A stretch of 64,000 nt of DNA from Lacibacter sediminis. Its GTDB lineage: Bacteria; Bacteroidota; Bacteroidia; Chitinophagales; Chitinophagaceae. The translations under genes were made by a program, and so were the position numbers. The first letter of the stretch is position 1; the number at the start of each line of letters is the position of its first letter. Of the stretch, positions 51,095-60,982 are shown piece by piece. Below the pieces are notes generated by a model that did no database searches, had not been told where the DNA came from, and saw only the letters and a program-made list of their open reading frames with translations. Location: positions 372,001 through 436,000 of the forward strand of contig NZ_CP060007.1 in the NCBI RefSeq assembly GCF_014168535.1, written 5' to 3'.

Positions 51095-52057
51095 ATGAAG
51101 TGGATTAATTACCGGCATCTATTCGATCCATCACATTATACATTACCAAATGGCTGTTCTGAATTTGCACAATCTCCGCAAACCTTGGTTTTTGATGATT
51201 TTGTGCGGGTGTATTTTTCTACAAGAAAGAAGGAAGAACACAGCGGAAAGTTTCTAAGCTTAATTGCTTTTGCAGATTTCGATAAAGAATTTAAAAAAGT
51301 AATCAATGTGTCATCTGAAACAGTTATTGAACTGGGTGGGCTTGGTTGTTTTGATGAACATGGAATATTCCCGATCAATATTTTAAGACACGATAACAAG
51401 ATATTAGCTTATACCTGTGGATGGAGCAGGCGTGTATCTGTTTCAGTAGAAACATCAACCGGTTTAGCATTCAGCGATAACAATGGCCTTAGCTTTGACA
51501 AGTTTGGCACAGGCCCGGTTTTGACTTCATCACTTAACGAACCTTTTTTAGTTGGTGATTCATTTGTACAGGTGTACGATAATACATTTCATATGTGGTA
51601 TATTTTCGGGCAGCGCTGGTTAAAACCAACGGACACCGAGCCGCCTGCCAGGGTTTATAAAATTGCGCATGCTACTTCAGCAGATGGAATAAACTGGAAG
51701 AAAGAAGAAGGCAAACAGATTATTGCGGATGTTTTAAATGTTGATGAGTGTCAGGCCTTACCTACAGTTACGAAAATCGGTAATCGCTATCACATGTTTT
51801 TTTGTTTCAGACAAGCAACTGATTTCAGAAATAATCATGATCGGGGATACAGATTAGGTTATGCATGGTCAGATAATTTAATAAACTGGATCAGAGATGA
51901 TGAATTGGGTGGTATACATAAATCAGTTACGGGATGGGATTCTGAAATGATGTGCTATCCACACATTTTTCAGAGCAATGGCAAAGTATACCTGTTGTAT
52001 AATGGAAACGAATTTGGGAAAAGAGGGTTTGGTATTGCAGAGCTTGAGCAACCCTGA
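51095..52057 (+). CDS. Five-bladed propeller glycosidase-like protein, copy B
   Basis: 320 residues, a clear paralogue of the preceding product (shared FAQ-P-TL, FDE-GI-P, LNEPFLV, DECQALPTV, YHMFFCFRQA, WDSEMMCYPH). The acidic residues are retained in both copies, so both may be active. It lies 12 nt after copy A. Confidence 0.8.
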   Translation: MKWINYRHLFDPSHYTLPNGCSEFAQSPQTLVFDDFVRVYFSTRKKEEHSGKFLSLIAFADFDKEFKKVINVSSETVIELGGLGCFDEHGIFPINILRHDNKILAYTCGWSRRVSVSVETSTGLAFSDNNGLSFDKFGTGPVLTSSLNEPFLVGDSFVQVYDNTFHMWYIFGQRWLKPTDTEPPARVYKIAHATSADGINWKKEEGKQIIADVLNVDECQALPTVTKIGNRYHMFFCFRQATDFRNNHDRGYRLGYAWSDNLINWIRDDELGGIHKSVTGWDSEMMCYPHIFQSNGKVYLLYNGNEFGKRGFGIAELEQP

Positions 52058-52066
52058 TGGTCTTTT

Positions 52067-52522
52067 GTGAATCAAATGTTGATCAGTTACAAGGTTAATA
52101 CGGCTACGGCTGAAGAGGTATCAACGCATCTTAAAAAGTGCAATGATAATTTTGTGCCCAGCCTGAACAAAAAAGTTGACATCAAACTCTATGCAGAAAA
52201 AATCACAACCTATGCGGTTCGATTTGAAGCATGGTATGCTGATGAGTTGATAGGATTAGTTGCTGCGTATTTCAACGATGAAAAGCAGGCATCATTTATT
52301 ACAAACGTTAGCACTGTTCCACAATACAGTGGCAAAGGAATTGCATCGCAGCTGATGAAGGAGTGTATCAGTTTTGCAAATGCCAATCGTTTTAATGGAA
52401 TAACACTTCGGGTAGCACAACATAATAGTAACGCCATTGCTTTGTATTCAAAATTTGGGTTTCAGCAAACCGGGCTTGAGGAAGGAGAAGTTGTGATGCA
52501 AAAGGAGCTGGCGGGAGAATAA
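52067..52522 (+). CDS. GNAT family acetyltransferase
   Basis: 151 residues. The acetyl-CoA motif is SGKGIASQLMKECISFA (Q/RxxGxG/A variant), followed by ITLRVAQHNSNAIALYSKFGFQQTG, the standard GNAT ending. It would acetylate an amino group, plausibly of a sugar in this locus, with acetyl-CoA. Confidence 0.87.
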   Translation: MNQMLISYKVNTATAEEVSTHLKKCNDNFVPSLNKKVDIKLYAEKITTYAVRFEAWYADELIGLVAAYFNDEKQASFITNVSTVPQYSGKGIASQLMKECISFANANRFNGITLRVAQHNSNAIALYSKFGFQQTGLEEGEVVMQKELAGE

Positions 52523-52626
52523 AATAATCAGGAATAGTATGAATATGAAATGCCCTAAACAAAGCAAGCCAACGAAAAATGATTATGGGCATACTATTTG
52601 GCCAAAAAGCAAATAAAAATAAACAA

Positions 52627-53361
52627 ATGAAAAGAGATTATAACTCGGAATTAAAAGATGCAGCAGATCATAAGTACGCTTACAATTTTGATTTTGATGT
52701 AATGCATCGGTTTATGCTAAAGTCTTTTGAACCTTTTTTTAAAGAGGGCAATTGTCTTGAGTTAGGTAGTTTTAAAGGCGATTTCACAAAAAGGCTGATC
52801 CCTTTTTTCAAGGATATTACTTGTGTGGAAGCATCAGATGAAGCCATTGAAATTGCCAGGAAAGAATTTGGTGATTTGAAATTTGTAAATGCGTTATTTG
52901 AAGAAGTAACACTTCCCGAAAAATACGATAACATTATTCTTACGCATGTGCTGGAGCATTTGGATAACCCGGTAGTAGTAATGAAACGGATTAATGATGA
53001 ATGGTTATCGGAGAACGGTCGTTTCTTTTTGGTTTGTCCCAATGCAAATGCTCCATCAAGACAGATTGCAGTAAAGATGGGATTGATCACGCACAATGCA
53101 GCTATTACTCCAGCGGAGAAAGAGCATGGGCATCGCATTACCTATTCGCTCGATACCCTGGAACGTGATGCGAAGGCGGCAGGTTTAAAAGTGGTACACA
53201 GGTCGGGTATCTTCTTTAAAGCATTAGCCAACTTTCAATGGGACCGATTACTGAATACCGATATTATTTCACCGGAGTATCTCGAAGGCTGTTATGAGTT
53301 AGGCCAGCAGTATCCTGACCTTTGTTCAAGTATCTTTTTAATGTGTGAAAAGGGAAAATAA
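52627..53361 (+). CDS. SAM-dependent methyltransferase
   Basis: About 244 residues from the ATG at 52627 (an in-frame ATG at 52579 adds 16 residues). Motif I is CLELGSFKGDFT; an acidic motif II (CVEASDEAI) and NIILTHVLEHLDNP follow. Class I Rossmann methyltransferase; candidates are sugar O-methylation or terminal capping of the polymer. The next gene starts 5 nt after the stop. Confidence 0.87.
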   Translation: MKRDYNSELKDAADHKYAYNFDFDVMHRFMLKSFEPFFKEGNCLELGSFKGDFTKRLIPFFKDITCVEASDEAIEIARKEFGDLKFVNALFEEVTLPEKYDNIILTHVLEHLDNPVVVMKRINDEWLSENGRFFLVCPNANAPSRQIAVKMGLITHNAAITPAEKEHGHRITYSLDTLERDAKAAGLKVVHRSGIFFKALANFQWDRLLNTDIISPEYLEGCYELGQQYPDLCSSIFLMCEKGK

Positions 53362-53365
53362 GCCG

Positions 53366-55084
53366 ATGATTCCATTGTTAACGGTTTGCCTTATTACCTA
53401 TAATCACAAGCAGTTTATACGGCAGGCAATCGAAGGGGTGTTAAAGCAGCAGGTTGATTTTTCGTTTCAATTACTCATTGCAGATGATTATTCTACTGAT
53501 GGAACAAGAGATATTCTTGTGGCCTATCAGCAAAAGCATCCTGATTTTATACACCTGATATTACAGGAAAAAAATGTTGGCCCTGCACAAAACTGGATTG
53601 ACTTAATTACAAGACCCCAATCTAAATACATCGCTTATTTTGAAGGAGATGATTACTGGATCGATCCTCTGAAACTACAGAAGCAGGTAACTTTTCTCGA
53701 AGCGAATGAAGAATACAGTTTTACATTTCACCAGGCTTTACGCATAAGTGAACATTCGTCAGAATATGATGTCTATCCAGTGACGGATATTCGTTCTTTT
53801 GAAGCACATACTTTTTTCAAGATGACAACGATTCCAATGGCCAGCCTTGTTTACAGGACTAATGTGCCATTAACGATTCGAATGAATCATCGACATGGCG
53901 ATTTTATGATGCTCTGTAGCTTACTTACACATGGGAAAGCTTATTTCTTCAACGAAGTAATGTCTGTGTACCGGGTACATACAGGTGGCGTATCCTTTAA
54001 TCATTTTACTGCAAAATATTTAGAGAAACGGCTGATAGATTTAAGTGTAGAGGTAAATTTATTAGAATTTAGCCCTGCAGTACGAAAAGAAATAGCTCAT
54101 ACCTATGTAACACATGCGATACTGGCTGTAACTTTTTTTCGGAATGAGCTTACGAAGAGGCAAATGGTTGGTTATTTAGTCAATAGTATCAAGTACAGAA
54201 AACCTTCAGGGTCGTATTTAAAAGAGTATCAAAAACTTTTTATCTCATTTTCACCGTTCATGGGCAAACTCCTGTCCATCTTTAATATCAAACAAATGAA
54301 GCATTTTTTTAAACGAGTGTATGATAAGCTTACAGCAAGAGGTTTCAGAGATCAGATTTTGTATGAAACAAAAGCTACTCAAAAACAACTTACAATTTTA
54401 AGAGAACAACAATTTATCAGCAACCCGGTGATGGTGATCGGTGGTATGAAAATATGCCTGCCTTTATTTCATGCGGATCATATTCAAAAAATAATTTATC
54501 AAAACCGCAATTATTACGAACTGGAGACACTTGGGTTTTTAAGAACCCACTACAAACAATTTGATCATATTATAGATATCGGCAGTAATATCGGCAATCA
54601 CATGCTATATTACTGCAATTACCTGGCGCCAAAAAAAGTATATTGTTTTGAACCCAATGTGTTTAACCGCAACCAGCTTGAACACAATGTTTCGCTTAAT
54701 CACCTGAACAAGGTTGTTACAGTTTATCCATTTGCACTTGGTGCAGCCAGTGGAAAGGGAGTGCAAACAGATTTTTCATTGGGAAATACAGGCATGAACC
54801 GGATCGATAGGCTCAGTGATGCAGACAATGATGCAGATGCGGTTGACATTCGCAGCCTTGATAGCTTTTCCATAGCACAAGCCAATTTTATGAAAATTGA
54901 TGTGGAAGGTTTTGAAGTGGAAGTACTGAAGGGAGCTGGTGAAACGATCAAACGTTGTAAACCCGTTGTCATGATAGAAGTGTTTGAAAGCAACCGCCCC
55001 GAGGTAGAAGCTTTGATGCAGGGTTTTGGTTACAAGAAATTTATTACGTTGGAGGATTACAACAATATTTATGTTCCTCTCTAA
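53366..55084 (+). CDS. Fusion of GT2 glycosyltransferase and FkbM methyltransferase
   Basis: 572 residues from the ATG at 53366 (an ATG at 53345 overlaps the previous gene). The N-terminal GT2 domain (about 1-240) has LTVCLITYNHKQFIRQAI, the DDYSTDG nucleotide-binding motif and FEGDDYWIDP as the DxD-like site. The C-terminal FkbM domain (about 390-560) has IIDIGSNIGNHMLYY (SAM motif I) and FMKIDVEGFEVEVLKGA. One chain may therefore both add and methylate a sugar, or methylate the chain end. Confidence 0.87.
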   Translation: MIPLLTVCLITYNHKQFIRQAIEGVLKQQVDFSFQLLIADDYSTDGTRDILVAYQQKHPDFIHLILQEKNVGPAQNWIDLITRPQSKYIAYFEGDDYWIDPLKLQKQVTFLEANEEYSFTFHQALRISEHSSEYDVYPVTDIRSFEAHTFFKMTTIPMASLVYRTNVPLTIRMNHRHGDFMMLCSLLTHGKAYFFNEVMSVYRVHTGGVSFNHFTAKYLEKRLIDLSVEVNLLEFSPAVRKEIAHTYVTHAILAVTFFRNELTKRQMVGYLVNSIKYRKPSGSYLKEYQKLFISFSPFMGKLLSIFNIKQMKHFFKRVYDKLTARGFRDQILYETKATQKQLTILREQQFISNPVMVIGGMKICLPLFHADHIQKIIYQNRNYYELETLGFLRTHYKQFDHIIDIGSNIGNHMLYYCNYLAPKKVYCFEPNVFNRNQLEHNVSLNHLNKVVTVYPFALGAASGKGVQTDFSLGNTGMNRIDRLSDADNDADAVDIRSLDSFSIAQANFMKIDVEGFEVEVLKGAGETIKRCKPVVMIEVFESNRPEVEALMQGFGYKKFITLEDYNNIYVPL

Positions 55085-55099
55085 CCGGGATACATACGC

Positions 55100-56266
55100 A
55101 TGAAGCGAAAGGTTGTATTGCATTTGGTTACCTGGTATCCCTCTTCTGATAACAATATCGACGGGATTTTTATCCGCCGTCATGTTGAATTACTGAGGGC
55201 TGATAACAGCTATGAGCACATAGTTGTACAGAAAAGCAGCAGCAAGTTTTCAATTGTACAACATCTTTTGAGTTTACTTGGTTCTTTTACCAGACGAGTT
55301 ATTGGTACAACAGAAGTGATCCAGTTGCCGGTTGAGTCCGTGCTGTACAATCGTTTTTTCTGGCGTTATAAAAAAGCAATTGAGAAAAAGCAGGTAGAGA
55401 AACTCGTGAGGAAATATAAACCCTTGCTTTGTCATTTGCATGTGGTGTATGGATTTGGTGAAGAAGCGGTTTATCTAAAAAAGCATTTGGGGATACCATT
55501 CATTGTTACGGAACATATGGCTCCGTTTCCTTTCGACTGGTTGCACAATAAACAGCAGACAGTCATACAACCTATGCTTGAAGCTACAACTGTTACCGCA
55601 GTGGGCCAGGCGCAGGCAAATCAAATTGAAGCCTATACCGGTGTAAAGCCTGTGATTGTTCATAATATGGTGAGTGCAAAAGAGTTTTTTTATAAAGCAC
55701 ATGCAACAATTGATCCTTCTGTAAAACTGGAAATCATATTCGTTGGTATTTATGATAAGAGAAAAGGTGTTGATTATTTGTTGAAGGTGTTTCCTCAATT
55801 TCTGCAACAGTACCCAAAAACTGTTCTTCACCTTGTAGGCAATGCTGATGAAGAGCGAATGAAACTGATCAACGAATCTGTTGAGGAAGGAAAGATTGCC
55901 AGCAATGTTAAGTTTCATGGTCGTTTGGCTGCTGCTGAACTATGCCAACTTTTTCATTCTTGTGATTTTTATGTGTGTAGCAGTGAGTGGGAATCATTTG
56001 GAGTGAGTGTGCTGGAAGCGTTATTTACGGGGTTGCCAGTGCTTTCAACAGCGTGCGGTGGTGTGCAGGAATTTATGCGGCCTGATAATGGGTTGCTGAT
56101 CAGCAATGACCGAACCCAGAAAACGCTTTTGAATGGGTTGTTGCAGATGACAGCAAACATCCATTCGTATAACCGTGAATTTATTTCAACCGAAACAACA
56201 AATCGTTTTTCAGGCGAGCGCATCAGGAACGATTTTTATTCCATTTATAACCAGGTACAGGGTTAG
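55100..56266 (+). CDS. Glycosyltransferase family 4 (GT-B)
   Basis: 388 residues. The N-terminal half begins VVLHLVTWYPSSDNNIDGIFIRRHVELL; the donor half has LHLVGNADEER and SSEWESFGVSVLEALFTGLPVLSTACGGVQE with the EX7E motif. It is a retaining sugar transferase of the assembly pathway. Confidence 0.9.
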   Translation: MKRKVVLHLVTWYPSSDNNIDGIFIRRHVELLRADNSYEHIVVQKSSSKFSIVQHLLSLLGSFTRRVIGTTEVIQLPVESVLYNRFFWRYKKAIEKKQVEKLVRKYKPLLCHLHVVYGFGEEAVYLKKHLGIPFIVTEHMAPFPFDWLHNKQQTVIQPMLEATTVTAVGQAQANQIEAYTGVKPVIVHNMVSAKEFFYKAHATIDPSVKLEIIFVGIYDKRKGVDYLLKVFPQFLQQYPKTVLHLVGNADEERMKLINESVEEGKIASNVKFHGRLAAAELCQLFHSCDFYVCSSEWESFGVSVLEALFTGLPVLSTACGGVQEFMRPDNGLLISNDRTQKTLLNGLLQMTANIHSYNREFISTETTNRFSGERIRNDFYSIYNQVQG

Positions 56267-56293
56267 TACAGTAATTAACAGTATCAACATTTT

Positions 56294-58105
56294 ATGTGTG
56301 GCATTTTTGGAACAGTGAATTATAGCATCAGCAGAGAAGAGTTTCAGCAGCGACTTGACACCATCAAGCACCGTGGTCCTGATGGATTTGGTATATGGGA
56401 AAACAGAACGGGGAATGTAAAGCTTGGGCATCGCAGGTTAGCGATCATTGATACCGACAGCCGTTCAAACCAGCCAATGATCTTCAACGAGCGTTATGCC
56501 ATTGTGTTCAACGGAGAGATATACAATTATATTGAACTCAAAAAAGAGTTACTGCAAAAAGGTGTACAGTTCGTTACTGAATCAGATACAGAAGTATTGT
56601 TTCACCTGATGCTGCTTGAAGGTCCTGCTGCTTTAAGTAAACTGAACGGCATGTGGTCGCTGGTGATGTTTGATGAACAGGAGCAGAGCTTTTTTATGAG
56701 CCGTGACCGTATCGGTAAAAAACCATTGTACTACATACATGAGGGTGAACAGTTTGCATTCGCTTCTGAAATGAAAGCGTTGTACAAATGTTTGCCACAG
56801 TTTTCTTATAACAAACCCTTTATTGATTTTTCTTTGGCGAACCCGTTTGATAACGAGGTGTTGCCGGACACGATCATCAATGGCATCCATAAATTCCCGG
56901 TAGGGTGTTATGCAGTTTATAAAAACGGGGAACTGAAAATAAGCCGTTATTATTTCCCGGAACAATTGCTCGAACAAAAACCGGCACATAAAAGTTTTAA
57001 TGAAGCGGTTGAACAATTCCGGGAATTATTTGAATCATCCTGTACACTTCGTATGCGTAGTGATGTGCCCGTAGGTTCGGCATTGAGTGGCGGTATTGAT
57101 TCTGGTTATGTGGTATCAACATTGGGTAAATTAGGTTTTGGAAAGAAGGGCGGTTACACGGCGCTTGTTTCGAGTTTTCCGGGTTCGGTTCTGGATGAAA
57201 CAAAAGAAGCTTTGCAGGTAGCTGCAAATGCCGGGGTGCCTGCAGTGAGAGTTGAAGTCGAGCCAAGCCTTGAGCCTGATTACATTCTACGTACTGTTTA
57301 TGAGTTCGAAGAAATGTACCTTACCTCTCCCATCAGTTTTTTTCAATCGTACAAAGGTTTCCGTGAAAAAGGTATTGTAGTAACACTTGATGGGCATGGC
57401 GGCGATGAATTGTTCGGTGGGTATCCTTTTGATTTGGATATTAAGTTGAAAGACGATTTTCCGAATATCATGAAAATGAGGCGAACGCTTACTACTATCC
57501 ATAATATGTATGGTTATGATGGCGAAATAGAATTAAAAGAAGCGTGGCTACATTTTAAAAGTGAACTGCGAAAAAAGATCAAAGAGAAAAAAACACTTAG
57601 TATTTTCGAAGAAGAAAAACACTACCAGGCTAAGCTTTTTCATTCTACGTTTAAAGGAATTTTACCAACGCTACTTCGGAATTACGACCGTTATTCCATG
57701 CATGCAGGTGTGGAAGTGCGTATGCCGTTTTTAGATTATCGTATCATTGAATTTGCATTTACACTACCTAACGATTATAAAGTACGCAATGGATTTTCAA
57801 AAGCTATTGTGCGTGAAGCAGCAAAGGGTATTGTGCCCGAACATATTCTCCGTAATAAATTAAAGTCGGGCTGGAACAGCCCGATGGGCGAATGGCTGGC
57901 AGGTAACTGGAAGCAGTGGCTGCTTGATGAAGTGCATAGTACAGCTTTCAATAATTGTGATCTGATCGACAAAAGGAAAGTGTTGAACCAAACGGAACTG
58001 TTTTATGAAACGGCCCGGTTCGATCAAGGGGCCGGCCAGGATCTGTGGCTGCAACTTCAACCTTACTTAATTGAAAAAGCGAATAAACAATTTGCAGAGT
58101 TATAA
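56294..58105 (+). CDS. Asparagine synthetase B-like glutamine amidotransferase (second copy)
   Basis: 603 residues starting MCGIFGTVNY, with Cys2 as the glutaminase nucleophile. HRGPDGFG and the PP-loop LSGGIDSG (about 264-271) are present, and DGHGGDELFGGYP in the synthetase half. It is divergent from the first copy at 41351, so the locus has two amidation activities, or one for each of two uronic acid residues (inference). Confidence 0.88.
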   Translation: MCGIFGTVNYSISREEFQQRLDTIKHRGPDGFGIWENRTGNVKLGHRRLAIIDTDSRSNQPMIFNERYAIVFNGEIYNYIELKKELLQKGVQFVTESDTEVLFHLMLLEGPAALSKLNGMWSLVMFDEQEQSFFMSRDRIGKKPLYYIHEGEQFAFASEMKALYKCLPQFSYNKPFIDFSLANPFDNEVLPDTIINGIHKFPVGCYAVYKNGELKISRYYFPEQLLEQKPAHKSFNEAVEQFRELFESSCTLRMRSDVPVGSALSGGIDSGYVVSTLGKLGFGKKGGYTALVSSFPGSVLDETKEALQVAANAGVPAVRVEVEPSLEPDYILRTVYEFEEMYLTSPISFFQSYKGFREKGIVVTLDGHGGDELFGGYPFDLDIKLKDDFPNIMKMRRTLTTIHNMYGYDGEIELKEAWLHFKSELRKKIKEKKTLSIFEEEKHYQAKLFHSTFKGILPTLLRNYDRYSMHAGVEVRMPFLDYRIIEFAFTLPNDYKVRNGFSKAIVREAAKGIVPEHILRNKLKSGWNSPMGEWLAGNWKQWLLDEVHSTAFNNCDLIDKRKVLNQTELFYETARFDQGAGQDLWLQLQPYLIEKANKQFAEL

Positions 58106-58110
58106 ACAGA

Positions 58111-58977
58111 ATGAGTAACTATCCTGCAAATAATTGTTTACTCAGCATTATAATGCCGGTGTATAACGCCGGGCAATATATAGAAACTGTTTTGCAGAGT
58201 ATAGCATTGCAAACGTTCAGCAATTATGAATTAGTGGTGCTCGATGCTTTGTCAACAGATGGTACAAAGGAAATTGTTGAAGCAAGACAGAAAGAAGATC
58301 AACGGGTTCGTCTTATCTCAGAAAAAGATAATGGCATTTACGATGCTATGAACAAAGGGGTGGCATCAGCAAAAGGCGAATGGGTTTACTTTATGGGTTG
58401 CGATGATGGGTTCTATGATGCATCTGTTTTGGAAAGGCTATTTTATTCGTTAACGGAAGAATATGACCTGGTTTACGGGGATGTGTTGTGGGTGCCCGAT
58501 GAAGTGATCGAAAAAGGAACATGCATGCCGACAGATCTTATTAACCGTAACATTAACCACCAGCGCATTTTTTATCGCAGAACATTATTTCAGCAATATG
58601 GCGGTTACGATCTACAATACCGTATTGCATCTGATCATGAATTAAATATCCGTTTTTTTTGCAGCACTGCCATTCGGAAAAAATATGTGCCCTATACAGT
58701 AGCCCGTTATCATTCAGGAGGTTTCAGTGCAAACAAAGTGGACGAAGTATTCTGGAATAACTGGAAGGAAATTTTCAAAAAGAATTTTGCGCAGCACCTG
58801 CCGGCAAAGATCATGTATGATAAACTTGGCTGGTATTGTCGTTGCCTGATCGATCAGCAGCAATATGCAAAAGCGGCACCCATTTTTTTCGATGTATTGG
58901 TTCATACACTCAGTCCGGGTTTTGTGAAATTGACCATGGAACAATACTTTAAATCACGCAAGCTGCATGCAGGCTGA
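58111..58977 (+). CDS. Glycosyltransferase family 2
   Basis: 288 residues of the GT-A fold: LSIIMPVYNAGQYIETVL at the start, DALSTDG (nucleotide binding) and FMGCDDGFYD as the metal-binding site, and a helical C-terminus. Its 3' end overlaps the next gene by 11 nt. Confidence 0.9.
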   Translation: MSNYPANNCLLSIIMPVYNAGQYIETVLQSIALQTFSNYELVVLDALSTDGTKEIVEARQKEDQRVRLISEKDNGIYDAMNKGVASAKGEWVYFMGCDDGFYDASVLERLFYSLTEEYDLVYGDVLWVPDEVIEKGTCMPTDLINRNINHQRIFYRRTLFQQYGGYDLQYRIASDHELNIRFFCSTAIRKKYVPYTVARYHSGGFSANKVDEVFWNNWKEIFKKNFAQHLPAKIMYDKLGWYCRCLIDQQQYAKAAPIFFDVLVHTLSPGFVKLTMEQYFKSRKLHAG

Positions 58978-60184
58978 CATTGCCATAGTGATAGCTGCTT
59001 ATAACCGCCCGGTATCGCTTCAGCGTTTGCTTGGATCAATTGCTACTGCCAACTACCAGGGTTATGGAAATATTCAGTTGATCATCAGTATTGATCATTC
59101 AGGTAATAATGATTGCAAAGCAACAGCAGATACATTTGAGTGGAAGCATGGAACAAAAACAGTTGTTCAGCACCCACAGAACCTCGGCTTAAAAAAACAT
59201 ATACTATCCTGTGGCGATCTTACAAAGCAACATGATGCGGTGATCGTATTGGAAGATGATCTGCTTGTATCAGCTTTCTATTATGATTATGCACAACAGG
59301 CTTATGCATTTTTTAAGAGCGATGAACAGGTGGCAGGTATTGCCTTATATCATAACACATTTAATGAAGTGGCTTACTGTCCGTTTGAACCATTGCACGA
59401 CGGGTATGATAATTATTTTATGCAAGTGCCTTGTTCATGGGGACAGCTATGGACAAAAAAACAGTGGTTAGGTTTTATAAATTATCTTGGTGTAGCAAAG
59501 GGTGAGCAATTTACAGAGGCCTTGCCAAGTAGTGTTCAGCAGTGGCCAAACAACTCATCATGGAAGAAATTTTTTTACAGCTACCTGCAGCAGACAGGCA
59601 GCTACTTTGTGTACCCAAGAGTGGGCCTGAGTACAAATTTTGGAGATGCCGGTCAGCACCTCGATCATGCACAAACAGTTTTTCAAACAGCATTGCTGTT
59701 GGGAAAAAAGACGTTTAGCTTTTCAAGTCTGAGGGAATCGTTGAGTATTTATGATGGCTTTTTTGAACTCGACGGAAGCATCTATCAGAAATTCAATCTG
59801 GGAGATTTGTCTGTAACCTTTGATCTGAACGGTACAAAACCACTCGTATCTATCAAAACAAACTACCTCATTTCGTCGAAGCAGTGCAAAAATCCTCGAA
59901 AGCAATTTGCAGTGGCCTGTTACCCATATGAGAATAATATTCTGATGAATATTGTAAGAAGTGAAAAGAGTGAAGCTTTTTTTTCTCTTGGTGAAACGGC
60001 GAGCTTTACGGAGCAACAACAGTTCAGTCGCTTGTCGATTGATCTGAAACGGGTTTTCATGAACGATTTGTTTTTGCGCCAATCGGTACGTAACGAAGTG
60101 GAGCAGATGAAAGAGTTTCGTTTGGGCTATACCTTACTTAAACCTCTACGCTTCTTTAAAAACATATTCAACAAGAAAGCTTAA
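58967..60184 (+). CDS. GT-A fold glycosyltransferase
   Basis: 405 residues. IAIVIAAYNRPVSLQRLLGSI opens a GT2-like fold and VIVLEDDLLVS is the acidic metal site, of the pattern seen in sugar transferases with a glycosyltransferase-like N-terminus followed by a beta-rich C-terminal domain (about 250-370). It overlaps the previous gene, so the two are coupled. Confidence 0.83.
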   Translation: MQADIAIVIAAYNRPVSLQRLLGSIATANYQGYGNIQLIISIDHSGNNDCKATADTFEWKHGTKTVVQHPQNLGLKKHILSCGDLTKQHDAVIVLEDDLLVSAFYYDYAQQAYAFFKSDEQVAGIALYHNTFNEVAYCPFEPLHDGYDNYFMQVPCSWGQLWTKKQWLGFINYLGVAKGEQFTEALPSSVQQWPNNSSWKKFFYSYLQQTGSYFVYPRVGLSTNFGDAGQHLDHAQTVFQTALLLGKKTFSFSSLRESLSIYDGFFELDGSIYQKFNLGDLSVTFDLNGTKPLVSIKTNYLISSKQCKNPRKQFAVACYPYENNILMNIVRSEKSEAFFSLGETASFTEQQQFSRLSIDLKRVFMNDLFLRQSVRNEVEQMKEFRLGYTLLKPLRFFKNIFNKKA

Positions 60185-60223
60185 CCCTTTTTGCCAAACA
60201 TTCTCCATTAATTTCTTTCTATC

Positions 60224-60952
60224 GTGAATATTGTAAAAAAATTTATTATTAGGACCACAGGTTACTGGATGCATAAACTCAGTAATCTTCCAGTGGGTGC
60301 CGATCTGTTTGTAGATATTAATCATAAGATCAACTACCCCTCTTTAGATGTGATATTTGATGTGGGTGCCAATGTGGGCCAGACAAGAACGTATTTTCGC
60401 TTTCACCTGCCTGATGTAAGGATCTACAGTTTTGAACCGGTGCAGGCAACTTTCCAACAGTTAAAAAATAGTGCCACAGGCGATGTAAATTGTGTATTAG
60501 AGCATATGGCTTTGGGCGATGAAGCCGGTGAAAAAGCCATTCGCTTGTTTGATAGCGATTTCGCCGTCCTTAATTCATTGCGTGAGGATGTGATGAATAA
60601 CGCCGCTAATGCAAGAGAAGAAACGATCAAGATCGATACACTTGATCATTATTGCAGTGTGCACAACATTAAAAAGATCGATTTGCTGAAAATTGATACC
60701 GAAGGTTTTGAGATCAACGTATTAAAAGGCGCTGAACAAATGCTGCAAGGCGGCCATATCTCTTTTGTGTATTGCGAAACAGGGTTTCAGCAAACAAATC
60801 AACGGAATACTTATTTCCCGGTACTTACCGAACATCTTGCCCTGCATGGTTATTATTTTTTTGGGTTGTACAATACCGATTTTCATGACTGGAAACGAGG
60901 TAACCACCTTGCAAATGCACTCTATATCCATCAATCTGTTTTTCCTTCTTAA
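60224..60952 (+). CDS. FkbM family methyltransferase
   Basis: 242 residues from a GTG start at 60224; no suitable ATG precedes the conserved region. SAM motif I is VIFDVGANVGQTRTYF, then YSFEPVQATFQQL, and KIDLLKIDTEGFEINVLKGAEQML as the FkbM signature. It probably O-methylates a sugar of the polymer. Together with the fused FkbM domain upstream it fits a methyl-capped glycan. Confidence 0.88.
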   Translation: MNIVKKFIIRTTGYWMHKLSNLPVGADLFVDINHKINYPSLDVIFDVGANVGQTRTYFRFHLPDVRIYSFEPVQATFQQLKNSATGDVNCVLEHMALGDEAGEKAIRLFDSDFAVLNSLREDVMNNAANAREETIKIDTLDHYCSVHNIKKIDLLKIDTEGFEINVLKGAEQMLQGGHISFVYCETGFQQTNQRNTYFPVLTEHLALHGYYFFGLYNTDFHDWKRGNHLANALYIHQSVFPS

Positions 60953-60982
60953 CCAAGCAAAAAGATCTACCAAGACAACTAC

